Positions 31,172 to 38,141 of a stretch of 38,141 nt of DNA are shown piece after piece. Below the pieces are notes generated by a model that worked only from the letters and a program-made list of their open reading frames with translations, made no database searches and had not been told where the DNA came from. Location of the stretch: assembly GCA_016871055.1 (NCBI GenBank), contig VFZW01000014.1:1-38141 (forward strand). Reading direction: 5' to 3'. This stretch comes from Acidobacteriota bacterium. GTDB lineage: Bacteria > Acidobacteriota > Terriglobia > Bryobacterales > Bryobacteraceae. Numbering within the stretch: position 1 is the first letter of the stretch; each line of letters begins with the position of its first letter. The position numbers and the translations under genes were made by a program.

Positions 31172-31206
31172 CCACTTGCGCCCTTTTGCGCGGTGCCACT
31201 TGCGCC
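31172..31206 (+). promoter_or_regulatory. Direct repeats CCACTTGCGCC upstream of the MocR gene (candidate operator)
   Basis: CCACTTGCGCC occurs at 31172-31182 and again at 31196-31206, starts 24 bp apart, with a further TTGCGC at 31186-31191 between them. MocR/PdxR regulators typically bind such direct repeats near their own promoter. Here they lie between the enoyl-CoA hydratase stop and the -10-like CACAAT. Repeats are seen; binding is inferred. Confidence 0.45.
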
Positions 31207-31225
31207 GCACCGTCCTCGCATGCGG

Positions 31226-31231
31226 CACAAT
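31226..31231 (+). promoter_or_regulatory. Putative -10 box of the MocR gene, adjacent to the ATG
   Basis: CACAAT ends 5 nt before the ATG at 31237 (CACAATGGACC-ATG). The same phrase TATAATGGACCT-ATG precedes the DUF2239 gene, suggesting a common leaderless arrangement. Confidence 0.4.
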
Positions 31232-31236
31232 GGACC

Positions 31237-32754
31237 ATGGGAGGCTACACCTTCGTCGCGTCCGACCTCCTGCTGCAATTCGATCCCGCGTCGGACCTGC
31301 CAATTTACCTGCAGCTTTATGAACAACTACGCACGGCCATCGTAAGCAAATGCCGGCTTGGACCCGGCACCAAACTTCCTTCGACCCATACGCTCGACGG
31401 TCAACTCGGCATCAGCCGCAACACCGTACTTGCGGCCTTTGAACAGCTCCTCGCCGAAGGCTATCTGGAAGGCCGCATCGGCTCCGGCACGTTCGTCGCG
31501 CGCACGCTTCCGGATGAATTTCTCGGCGCGCGCAATCGCACCGCGGCGCAGCCGACACCGCGTCCGGTCGCGCAAGTTTCCCGCCGCGGACGTATTGTGC
31601 GATCACTCGCCCCTGCCACATCGCTCTCGCAGGTTGTGCCCTGGCCGTCTGTGCCGAAGCCGTTCCGGCTACATACGCCGACCTTCGACAACTTCCCCTA
31701 CGACGTGTGGAAACGGCTGCTCATCCGCGCATGGGACCGCATCCGTCCCGACATGCTTGGCTACGGAAGCCCCGCCGGCTGGCGGCCGCTGCGCGAAGCG
31801 ATCGCCCAATATTTACGGGCCTCCCGAGCCGTTCGTTGTGACTGGCAACAAGTGATCATTACCGCCGGCTCGAAACAGGCGATGCACCTCACCGCGATGA
31901 TCATGACCGATTCCGGCGATCCCGTGTTCATCGAGAACCCAAGCTACAGCGGCATTCGCGTGGCGTTCTCGCTCTCCGGAGGCGAGATGGTTCCTCTTCC
32001 GGTCGACGGCGAAGGCATCGACATCGCATGCGGGGAACGGCTGCGCCCGGATGCGCGTTTGACCTACGTCACGCCTTCGCATCAGTATCCGCTCGGTGTC
32101 ACAATGTCGCTGCGGCGGCGTCTCGAACTGCTCGATTGGGCGCGCCGCCGCGATGGTTGGATTATCGAGGACGACTACGACAGCGAGTTCCGTTACGCCG
32201 GCCGCCCCGTCGCCTCGCTGCAAGGACTCGACGATCAACAGCGCGTCATCTACATCGGAACGTTCAGCAAAGTGCTCATGCCTTCGCTGCGCCTTGCCTA
32301 CATGGTTGTACCGCACGATCTCGTCGACACCTTCATCGCGGCGCGCGCCCACACCGACTGGTCATCGCCCGTTGTCGAACAGGTTGCGCTCACCGACTTC
32401 ATTACCGAAGGCCACTTCGCGCGCCATGTGCGCCGGGTCCGCGCACAGAACGGCGAGCGCCAGAAATGTTTCCTGAAAGCCGCGCGCGAGCATCTGCACG
32501 GGCTGCTGGAAGTGCCGTCGAAAGACAGCGGAATGCACTTGCTCGGCTGGTTGCCGGATGGCGTCGACGATGTTTCTGTCAGCAACGATCTATTTGCGCA
32601 AGGCGTCGAAGCGCTTCCAGTTTCACGCTTCGCCGATCCGCCAATCGATCGAGGCGCACTGCTGTTCGGCTACGCACCATTCGATGAACGTGACACCGTC
32701 GCTGCGATGCAAAAGATCGCCGCGGTTATCGAATCGCAACTGGCACCGCGCTGA
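31237..32754 (+). CDS. MocR/PdxR-type regulator: GntR helix-turn-helix fused to aminotransferase fold
   Basis: The track ORF starts 44 codons earlier, inside the enoyl-CoA hydratase gene; the ATG at 31237 gives 505 residues. A winged HTH of GntR type (about 18-90) has PIYLQLYEQLRTAIVSKCRL, LPSTHTLDGQLGISRNTVLA and EGRIGSGTFV. After a linker the class I aminotransferase-like domain (about 140-500) has YGSPAGWRPLREAIAQYLRA, SRAVRCDWQQVIITAGSKQA, FIENPSYSGIRVAF, DDYDSEFRY and the PLP-lysine segment YIGTFSKVLMPSLRLAY. The family senses PLP or amino-acid derivatives. Targets are unknown; direct repeats upstream hint at autoregulation. Confidence 0.92.
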   Translation: MGGYTFVASDLLLQFDPASDLPIYLQLYEQLRTAIVSKCRLGPGTKLPSTHTLDGQLGISRNTVLAAFEQLLAEGYLEGRIGSGTFVARTLPDEFLGARNRTAAQPTPRPVAQVSRRGRIVRSLAPATSLSQVVPWPSVPKPFRLHTPTFDNFPYDVWKRLLIRAWDRIRPDMLGYGSPAGWRPLREAIAQYLRASRAVRCDWQQVIITAGSKQAMHLTAMIMTDSGDPVFIENPSYSGIRVAFSLSGGEMVPLPVDGEGIDIACGERLRPDARLTYVTPSHQYPLGVTMSLRRRLELLDWARRRDGWIIEDDYDSEFRYAGRPVASLQGLDDQQRVIYIGTFSKVLMPSLRLAYMVVPHDLVDTFIAARAHTDWSSPVVEQVALTDFITEGHFARHVRRVRAQNGERQKCFLKAAREHLHGLLEVPSKDSGMHLLGWLPDGVDDVSVSNDLFAQGVEALPVSRFADPPIDRGALLFGYAPFDERDTVAAMQKIAAVIESQLAPR

Positions 32755-32804
32755 CAACCGCGAGTGGATCTTTCCCATGCGAGCGTTCTGCCGCAGACTG
32801 GGAC

Positions 32805-33513
32805 ATGAGTATCCCCGCATTGATCCTCCTCGTTGCGCAATGGCAACACGATCGCCCGTTCATCGATCAAATCCACGAAGCCGAGCACCTTCGCCTCGAA
32901 GGCAAGTCCACGCGAGCGGAAGGGATTTTGCGCGGCGCCGTCAACAGCGGCTGCGGCTCAATCGGTGAGCGCGGCACGGCGGCCAACAATCTCGCAGCGT
33001 TGCTTGCGCGCCATCGGCTTGTGGACAGAAGCCGACGGCCCCAATCAACCACGCGCCGCGCGCGCAATGAACAACCTGGCCGCCGATCTCGCCTCCCGTA
33101 AACGTTATGACGAAGCCGCTGCTCTATACCGGCAAGTTCTCTCCACCGTCGAGTTGCCGGAGGCGCTCAACAACCTCGGTGTGGTCTACCAACAACTCGG
33201 CCGTTGTGACGAAGCCGAGTCCCTCTTCCGCCAGGCGATCCGAAAATTCGGTGACAGTCGCGGTGCGATGCAGCCGTGGGGCAACCTGGCCATCCTATTG
33301 GAACGGCGCGAGCGCATCGACGAGTCGCTCCACGCGTTCGGCCAAGTCGTCGCGTTGCTTCCGAAACTGCGGCCCGCCGACGAAAAAACCGCCGCGCGTT
33401 ATCTCGCGCACCACGAAGCACTACTGCGTCACATTCGCGAACCGGCCGGCACGGAGCGCGTGGGCTTGCTGGCCATGCGCTTCGGAGTGCGTGAGGCGCG
33501 GAGGAATCGCTAA
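32805..33513 (+). pseudogene. TPR-repeat protein gene with a frameshift
   Basis: The start ATG at 32805 gives MSIPALILLVAQWQHDRPFI and a first helical repeat (EAEHLRLEGKSTRAEGILRG, TAANNLAALLARHRL). Near 33015-33026 the homologous reading moves by +1 to the frame of the track ORF 32833-33513, which continues WTEADG then RAMNNLAADLASRKRYDEAA, PEALNNLGVVYQQLGRCDEA and WGNLAILLERRERIDESLHA. Together these form about four to five TPRs and a short signal peptide, about 235 residues. Either a one-base insertion has broken the gene or the sequence has an error. The stop TAA abuts the stop of the convergent PQQ gene (TAACTA). Confidence 0.7.
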
Positions 33514-34821
33514 CTACTTCCCGCCCTTGCGAATCGCCCATAGCGTCCGCGTGCCTCGAATAAAAATCGTCTTGCCGGCAATCGCCGGCGTCGCCAGCAC
33601 CGCCTCGCCCATCGCATTCAGAGCCAACTGCTCATACTTCGCGCCCGGCTTGAGCACGAACACTTCGCCGTCTTCGTTGGTGCCGTAGACCGCGCCGTCC
33701 GCCGCAACAAGCGACGAACTCACGCCCGTCCCATTGCCCAGCCGTTGTTGATAAACCGTCTTGCCCGTCGTCGCGTCGTAGGTCACCAGCACGCCGCGCG
33801 ACGATAGCGTGAAGACTTGCCCGCCCGCGATCACGGGCGTCGAAAGATACGGCGCCTCTTCGCGCATCCAAGCGACGTGCTTCTTCGAATTCGTTATGTC
33901 GCCCGAAGCGCCTGGCTTGATCGCATACGACCGCCGGATGTAGCGCGAGTACCCGCTGAAGACATAGACCAGCCCGTCGTGCTCGAACGGCGTCGGTACC
34001 GAGATCATCGACGTGCCCTTGATCCGCCACAACTCCTTCCCCGTCTCGGCATCGTAGCCGCAAACATGTTCTACGCCGTTCGTCACGATCTCGGTGCGCG
34101 TCGCGCTCGTCACGACTGTCGGCGTCGCCCAGGCCGGTTTCGAATCGCGCGCCGTGCGCCACAACTCGCGGCCGGTCGCCGCGTCGAAGCTCGCGAGAAA
34201 CGAACCCTTGTGCATATCGACTTGCAGCAAGACCTTCCCTTGCCACAGCACCGGCGACGACGCTGAACCCCATTGATAATCGGGTAAATCGAATGCGCCC
34301 TGATCCAGCGCGCCGAGGTCTTTGCTCCACAGCAGCTTGCCCTTCAGATCGAAACAGTACAACCCTTCCGAGCCGAAGAATGCCACCAGATACTTGCCGT
34401 CGGTAACCGGCGTTGGTGAAGCGTATGAGTTGTGCGGATGCCGCAGCACACGCGGCTTCGTGGTCGCGGCCAGCGTGTTCCAAACAATCTTGCCCGATTT
34501 TGTATCAATCGCAAGGACACGAAATTGTTGCTCGGCCGCATCCTGCCGCCGGTCGAGTTCGCCCTTCAACTTCTCTTCGAACACCATCTGCGGATTGGAC
34601 GACACCGCCGTCGTGACGTAGAGCCGGTTGCCCCACACGATCGGGCTCGACAAACCTAACCCCGGCAGTTCCTTCTTCCAGGCGATATTTTCGCCGGTCT
34701 TCACATTCCAGGACGCCGGCACATGTTGCTTTTCGGCGACGCCCCGCGCGCCCGGCCCGCGGAACTGCGGCCAGTTCTCCGCGCTCGCGGCCAGCGCGAT
34801 AACTGCCAAAAACATTTTCAT
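33514..34821 (-). CDS. Secreted PQQ-like beta-propeller protein (BamB/quinoprotein-fold)
   Basis: A 435-residue protein with signal peptide [20 protein letters not shown], then repeated blades of the form [54 protein letters not shown] and [14 protein letters not shown], the AxDxxTGxxhW motif of PQQ-type propellers. The [13 protein letters not shown] opening is common among the many acidobacterial and planctomycete copies, which are often annotated as BamB or PQQ-dehydrogenase-like although enzyme residues are not evident. Its ATG overlaps the stop of the carboxylase gene by 4 nt (ATGA), so it is translationally coupled to it. Confidence 0.88.
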   Translation of the reverse strand: MKMFLAVIALAASAENWPQFRGPGARGVAEKQHVPASWNVKTGENIAWKKELPGLGLSSPIVWGNRLYVTTAVSSNPQMVFEEKLKGELDRRQDAAEQQFRVLAIDTKSGKIVWNTLAATTKPRVLRHPHNSYASPTPVTDGKYLVAFFGSEGLYCFDLKGKLLWSKDLGALDQGAFDLPDYQWGSASSPVLWQGKVLLQVDMHKGSFLASFDAATGRELWRTARDSKPAWATPTVVTSATRTEIVTNGVEHVCGYDAETGKELWRIKGTSMISVPTPFEHDGLVYVFSGYSRYIRRSYAIKPGASGDITNSKKHVAWMREEAPYLSTPVIAGGQVFTLSSRGVLVTYDATTGKTVYQQRLGNGTGVSSSLVAADGAVYGTNEDGEVFVLKPGAKYEQLALNAMGEAVLATPAIAGKTIFIRGTRTLWAIRKGGK

Positions 34822-36347
34822 AACGGAATGTTACCGTGTTTCTTCCGCGGCATCGTGTCCACCTTATTGCGCAGCATGCGTAGCGCGCCGATCACGCGGG
34901 CGCGCGTCTCGCGCGGCTCGATCACATCGTCGATGTAGCCGCGCTCGGCGGCGATGAACGGATTGGCGAATCGTTCTTTGTACCCCGCGATTTTCGCCGC
35001 GCGCGCCTCGTCGTCGGTGATTTCGCGGCGATACAAAACATTCACCGCTCCCTCGGCGCCCATCACCGCGATCTCGGCCGTCGGCCACGCGAAGTTGACG
35101 TCGGTGCGCAGATGCTTCGACCCCATCACGCAATACGCGCCGCCGTAGGCTTTCCGCGTGATCACGGTGACCTTCGGAACGGTCGCTTCGGCATATGCGT
35201 AAAGCAGCTTCGCGCCGTGTTTGATGATGCCGCCCCACTCCTGCGCGGTGCCCGGCAAAAATCCAGGCACGTCTTCAAAGGTCAGAATCGGAATGCCGAA
35301 CGCATCGCAGAAACGCACGAAACGCGCGCCCTTCAGCGACGAGTTGATATCGAGGCAACCAGCCAGCACGGCCGGATTGTTCGCCACCACGCCGACGGTT
35401 CGTCCATCCATGCGCGCAAAGCCGACCACGATGTTGGCGGCGTAGGCTTCGTGCACTTCAAGAAACTCGCCGTCGTCGACCACGCGGCAAATCACCTCTT
35501 TCATGTCGTAAGGCTGATTGCTCTCGGCGGGTACGATCGCATCGAGCGCAGTGTCGGCGCGCGTCGCCGGATCGCTGCAACTCTTCACCGGCGCGGGATC
35601 GGCGTTGTTCGACGGCAGGTAATCGAAAAGCTCGCGAATGCGCGCGCAGCAGTCGGCGTCATCGGCGGCTTCGAAATGCGCCACGCCGCTGGTCGCGTTG
35701 TGCGTCGTTGCGCCCCCGAGATCTTCTTTGGATACATCCTCGTGCGTCACGGTCTTGATGACATCGGGCCCGGTGACAAACATGTAGCTCGTCTTCCGCA
35801 CCATGAACACAAAATCGGTGATCGCTGGCGAATACACCGCGCCGCCCGCGCACGGTCCCATGATCGCTGAGATCTGCGGAACGACGCCGGATGCCAGCGT
35901 GTTGCGCAGGAAAATGTCGGTGTAGCCGGCCAGCGAAACAACGCCCTCTTGAATACGCGCGCCGCCGGAATCATTCAGGCCGATGACGGGCGCGCCATTC
36001 TTCATCGCCATGTCCATCAGCTTGCAAATCTTCTGCGCGTTGGTCTCCGACAGCGACCCGCCGAAGACCGTGAAATCCTGCGCGAAAACGTAAGCCAACC
36101 GGCCGTGAATCCTGCCATAGCCGGTGATAAAACCGTCGCCGTCGATGACCTGTTGCTCCATGCCAAAGTCGCGGCAGCGATGGCGCACCAGCTTATCGAG
36201 CTCTTCGAAGGAGCCCTCGTCCAGCAGCAAATGGATTCGCTCGCGCGCCGACAGCTTGCCCTCTTTGTGCTGGCGTTCGCGGCGTTCGGCGCCGCCCCCG
36301 GCTTCTGCGTTGGCGTGGCGGCGGCGAAGTTCGTCTAGCGTCGACAT
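34818..36347 (-). CDS. Acyl-CoA (propionyl-/methylcrotonyl-CoA) carboxylase carboxyltransferase subunit beta
   Basis: A 509-residue carboxyltransferase of the AccD5/PccB family: [80 protein letters not shown], the conserved [20 protein letters not shown] and [15 protein letters not shown] with the end [12 protein letters not shown]. It transfers the carboxyl group from biotin to propionyl-CoA or a similar acyl-CoA. No biotin carboxylase or biotin-carrier subunit is encoded in the window. It is followed with a 4-nt overlap by the PQQ-propeller gene, an unexpected operon partner for a cytosolic carboxylase. Confidence 0.93.
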   Translation of the reverse strand: MSTLDELRRRHANAEAGGGAERRERQHKEGKLSARERIHLLLDEGSFEELDKLVRHRCRDFGMEQQVIDGDGFITGYGRIHGRLAYVFAQDFTVFGGSLSETNAQKICKLMDMAMKNGAPVIGLNDSGGARIQEGVVSLAGYTDIFLRNTLASGVVPQISAIMGPCAGGAVYSPAITDFVFMVRKTSYMFVTGPDVIKTVTHEDVSKEDLGGATTHNATSGVAHFEAADDADCCARIRELFDYLPSNNADPAPVKSCSDPATRADTALDAIVPAESNQPYDMKEVICRVVDDGEFLEVHEAYAANIVVGFARMDGRTVGVVANNPAVLAGCLDINSSLKGARFVRFCDAFGIPILTFEDVPGFLPGTAQEWGGIIKHGAKLLYAYAEATVPKVTVITRKAYGGAYCVMGSKHLRTDVNFAWPTAEIAVMGAEGAVNVLYRREITDDEARAAKIAGYKERFANPFIAAERGYIDDVIEPRETRARVIGALRMLRNKVDTMPRKKHGNIPL

Positions 36348-36395
36348 CTAGAGCAGGGTAGCAGGGTTGGGGTGGTCAACGCGCTGTCGTGAAGG

Positions 36396-36418
36396 CATCG
36401 GCGAAATCTTCGCCGATG
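36396..36418. other. Perfect 10-bp inverted repeat with 3-nt loop (hairpin)
   Basis: CATCGGCGAA-ATC-TTCGCCGATG forms a stable GC-rich stem in the 144-bp gap between the metallophosphoesterase remnant and the carboxylase gene. No T-run follows on either strand, so it is not a typical intrinsic terminator; it could be a terminator without a U-tract, a regulatory hairpin or a protein-binding palindrome. Nothing else is recognisable in this gap. Confidence 0.5.
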
Positions 36419-36491
36419 GTGTTAGATGATGTCAACGCCGCCGTTCATACGATTTGAACTTACCACGATTTGTCCCTCCTTGCAATACCCC

Positions 36492-38014
36492 CTATTCCGG
36501 CAGGTCCCACAGAATTGAGATCGTATGAGACAGCGGGGCATTGCGCACCACTACTTCACATCGACGCTTCACCCGGTCTACTTTAACCTTGTAGTCGAAT
36601 TTTGACAAATCAAAGATATGTCCGCCTTGTTCGATTTCGATCACCGGATCGGCGATCAATTGAAAGTCAAAGGGAAGCTGAACCTCCAGTTCCATGCTGT
36701 CGGTTGGTGTCACAACCGTCAGCGAAACACTTTCCCTTGGCTTGTCCGTCTTCGGATAGAGGGCGTCGAATTGGCGGCGGGACATTGCCGTCCCATTCTT
36801 GATGGAGTATGTGTATTCCACATATGGCACGGGCGACCCGGGCGCGGGCGGCTTGCGGAAGTGGAACGCGCCGCTAATTCGCGTCGGCGTATTCAGTTCA
36901 ACTTTCATCGTGGCGTGCGTTTCGTCGGGACTGAATTTCACGATCTCGGCCTGCGGGCTTCCCGCCGCAACGCCCACGGGAATGTAAAGCAGTTGGCGCG
37001 CGCCATCGTCGAGCCGGATCTCTTCTCGGCGCATGCGAATGTGCGTTGTACCGTCCGGCTCGACCGTCACGATCTTCCGCGAACGGCTCGTGCTGTTGCC
37101 CAAATGAACGAGCCGGAACGGATAGTCGCGATCCTCGTCACGAACCGCCGTGAATTCACCTTCCGTGTTGGCCCGATACAAAACATTCCGAAACCGGTTC
37201 TCGTCCGGCCATAGATCGATCAGATTGAACGTATTTCCCTTTCCGTGCTGTTCGGCGACAATCGGACAAGTAGCCGTTCCCGCGCCGATGACGCTCATGA
37301 AGCTCGCATCGGAACGAGAACGCTGAAAGATGTGTGGCACGTGCTTGTGGCCATGCAGCACGAAATGAAAGCGGAACTCATCGAGAATCGGAAGCAGATC
37401 GCCCGTATCGACCAGTTGCATGAACCGCTCATCCTTACCGCCGGCTCCTTTGATCGGCACAACGTGATGATGCAAAACCGCGACCCGAGTGTATTCGTCC
37501 GCCTCCGGCCCGAGTTGCCGGTTGATGCTCGTGAGTTTCTCGCGCAGCCAACGGATCTGGCTCGGCCCGATCTCGCCTTCCGCCAGCGGCGCCTGCGATT
37601 TGAGCGTTGAATCGAGGCACGCGAAGATTAGCTTCCGCTCGGTATCCACACGGGTATATCGAATGCGGCGCGTTTCGACATCGGACTCGCCATAAAGGTC
37701 CTTCAAGAAATCGCGATACGGCCCCAGACGTTTCGATTCCTCCGGGTTCTTGACCGGGAGCATGGAGGCGTCGTGATTGCCCGGAACGACGAGTAGTCGC
37801 CTTTCAAAGTCGAAGAATGCGTCCTTGAAGAGTCTTCGTAAATACGCCGCCTGTTCGCGATAGATCTTGCTCGACGGCTTGTTGACGAGGTCGCCCGAAA
37901 GCACGATGTAGTCGGATTTCAAATCGCAAATCGCGGCGGCCAGACCGCGCGTCACTTCTTCTTTCGCGGTACAGCGCCACGACCGCAAAGCCTTCAAAGA
38001 ACGCAAGACGAGAT
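36492..38014 (-). pseudogene. Calcineurin-like metallophosphoesterase with beta-rich C-terminal domain, 5' end lost to IS6 insertion
   Basis: The minus-strand frame from 38014 down to TAG at 36492 codes about 506 residues. The phosphoesterase part has DYIVLSGDLVNKPS (GDx), LLVVPGNHDASML (GNHD), AVLHHHVVPI and VLHGHKHVPH (GHxH). The first motif (DxH), normally at the N-terminus (HLSDLHF), is missing, because the left inverted repeat of an IS6 element begins at 38015; the TTG start in the track at 38027 falls inside that repeat. Residues about 285-505 (IVTVEPDGTTHIRMRREEIR and on to HTISILWDLPE) form a beta-rich domain I do not recognise. The gene is probably inactive unless a fused start is used. 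Confidence 0.7.
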
Positions 38015-38141
38015 GGCTCTGGTGCAAACCTGCCGAGATGAGAGAGAATGACGCAATGCCCTCCTTCGTTCCGATTGAAGAGCTGTTCGCTGGCCGCCAT
38101 TTCGACGCGGAGATTGTGGTGGTGTGCGTTCGGTGGTACCT
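38015..38141 (+). mobile_element. IS6-family insertion sequence, left end (runs off right edge)
   Basis: GGCTCTGGTGCAAACC at 38015-38030 matches the typical IS6-family terminal inverted repeat (GGxxCTGxTGCAAA), and a transposase reading frame starts at 38056. The 8 bp before it, GACGAGAT (38007-38014), is the candidate target-site duplication; its second copy would be beyond the window. The element interrupts the metallophosphoesterase gene on the other strand. Confidence 0.75.
38056..38141 (+). CDS. IS6-family transposase, N-terminal fragment (runs off right edge)
   Basis: The start ATG at 38056 opens MPSFVPIEELFAGRHFDAEI followed by VVVCVRWY, the conserved N-terminus of IS6/IS240-type DDE transposases (FxGRHFxxEIIxxxVRWYLxYxLSYRDL). 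Only 28 codons are visible; the catalytic DDE residues lie outside. It is absent from the ORF track because it is cut by the edge. The track ORF 37804-38100 on the minus strand is its shadow. Confidence 0.82.
   Translation, partial: MPSFVPIEELFAGRHFDAEIVVVCVRWY

Noticed and set aside
38015-38100. Minus-strand starts at 38027 (TTG) and 38100 (ATG) for phosphoesterase-like ORFs
   Set aside because: Both lie in the IS6 inverted repeat or transposase sequence; they are by-products of the insertion.
1-38141. tRNA, rRNA, riboswitch and CRISPR signals
   Set aside because: Intergenic spaces are too short and no cloverleaf, conserved rRNA stretch, aptamer or regularly spaced repeat was seen by eye; a covariance-model search was not possible.

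Overview
This window looks like a high-GC, gene-dense bacterial chromosome fragment, most likely from an acidobacterium of the Solibacter/Bryobacter type. That placement is inference from gene content: sulfatases with a formylglycine-generating enzyme, a CRTAC1/ASPIC-UnbV FG-GAP protein, an N,N-dimethylformamidase-like protein, a neutral-ceramidase-like protein, DUF2239 and DUF2277 proteins, and a PQQ-type beta-propeller. No rRNA, tRNA or CRISPR array was seen. Both ends lie inside insertion sequences (an IS630-type transposase C-terminus at the left, the start of an IS6-family element at the right), so the window may be a whole contig that stops in repeats.

Layout. 1-208: IS630 transposase tail. 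249-2819 (-): DedA membrane protein and a PpiD/SurA-type periplasmic foldase. 2904-5012 (+): Bax-inhibitor-1 protein and sulfatase 1. 4938-8318 (-): ctpA-type S41 protease and guaA, whose 3' end overlaps the sulfatase by 75 bp. 8415-9570 (+): methionine aminopeptidase followed by a hicAB toxin-antitoxin pair; hicA is shorter than the ORF-track cutoff. 9635-10722 (-): a compact three-gene module of a DUF433 protein, an AF2212-like/DUF5678 fusion and a retropepsin-like aspartic protease. 10742-13465 (-): M16 zinc protease. 13491-16737 (+): sulfatase 2, a cytosolic parvulin and a bona fide FGE, an apparent sulfatase production and maturation operon. 16758-23481: secreted esterase, DUF2239, DUF2277 (-), ceramidase-like protein, a hypothetical protein (-), a DMFase-like protein (-) and the CRTAC1 protein. 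23553-26391 (+): three-subunit proton-translocating transhydrogenase pntAA-pntAB-pntB. 26414-27347: a coiled-coil gene split by an in-frame TAG, and a nucleotidyltransferase/small-protein pair. 27357-27977 (-): pdxH. 27998-31169 (+): SDR, cupin, GT4 glycosyltransferase and an enoyl-CoA hydratase. 31237-32754 (+): MocR regulator with direct repeats upstream. 32805-33513 (+): frameshifted TPR gene. 33514-36347 (-): acyl-CoA carboxylase beta subunit and PQQ propeller. 36492-38014 (-): metallophosphoesterase gene cut by the IS6 element.

The most unusual points are four. The DUF433 / AF2212-DUF5678 / aspartic-protease operon has a toxin-antitoxin-like shape. A parvulin is translationally coupled to the formylglycine-generating enzyme. 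Many start codons lie only 5-10 nt after a TAnnnT-like -10 box, which suggests widespread leaderless transcription, and at three divergent gene pairs the two -10 boxes overlap. Several convergent genes overlap or have abutting stop codons. There is no gene-free stretch longer than about 150 bases once small and broken genes are counted.
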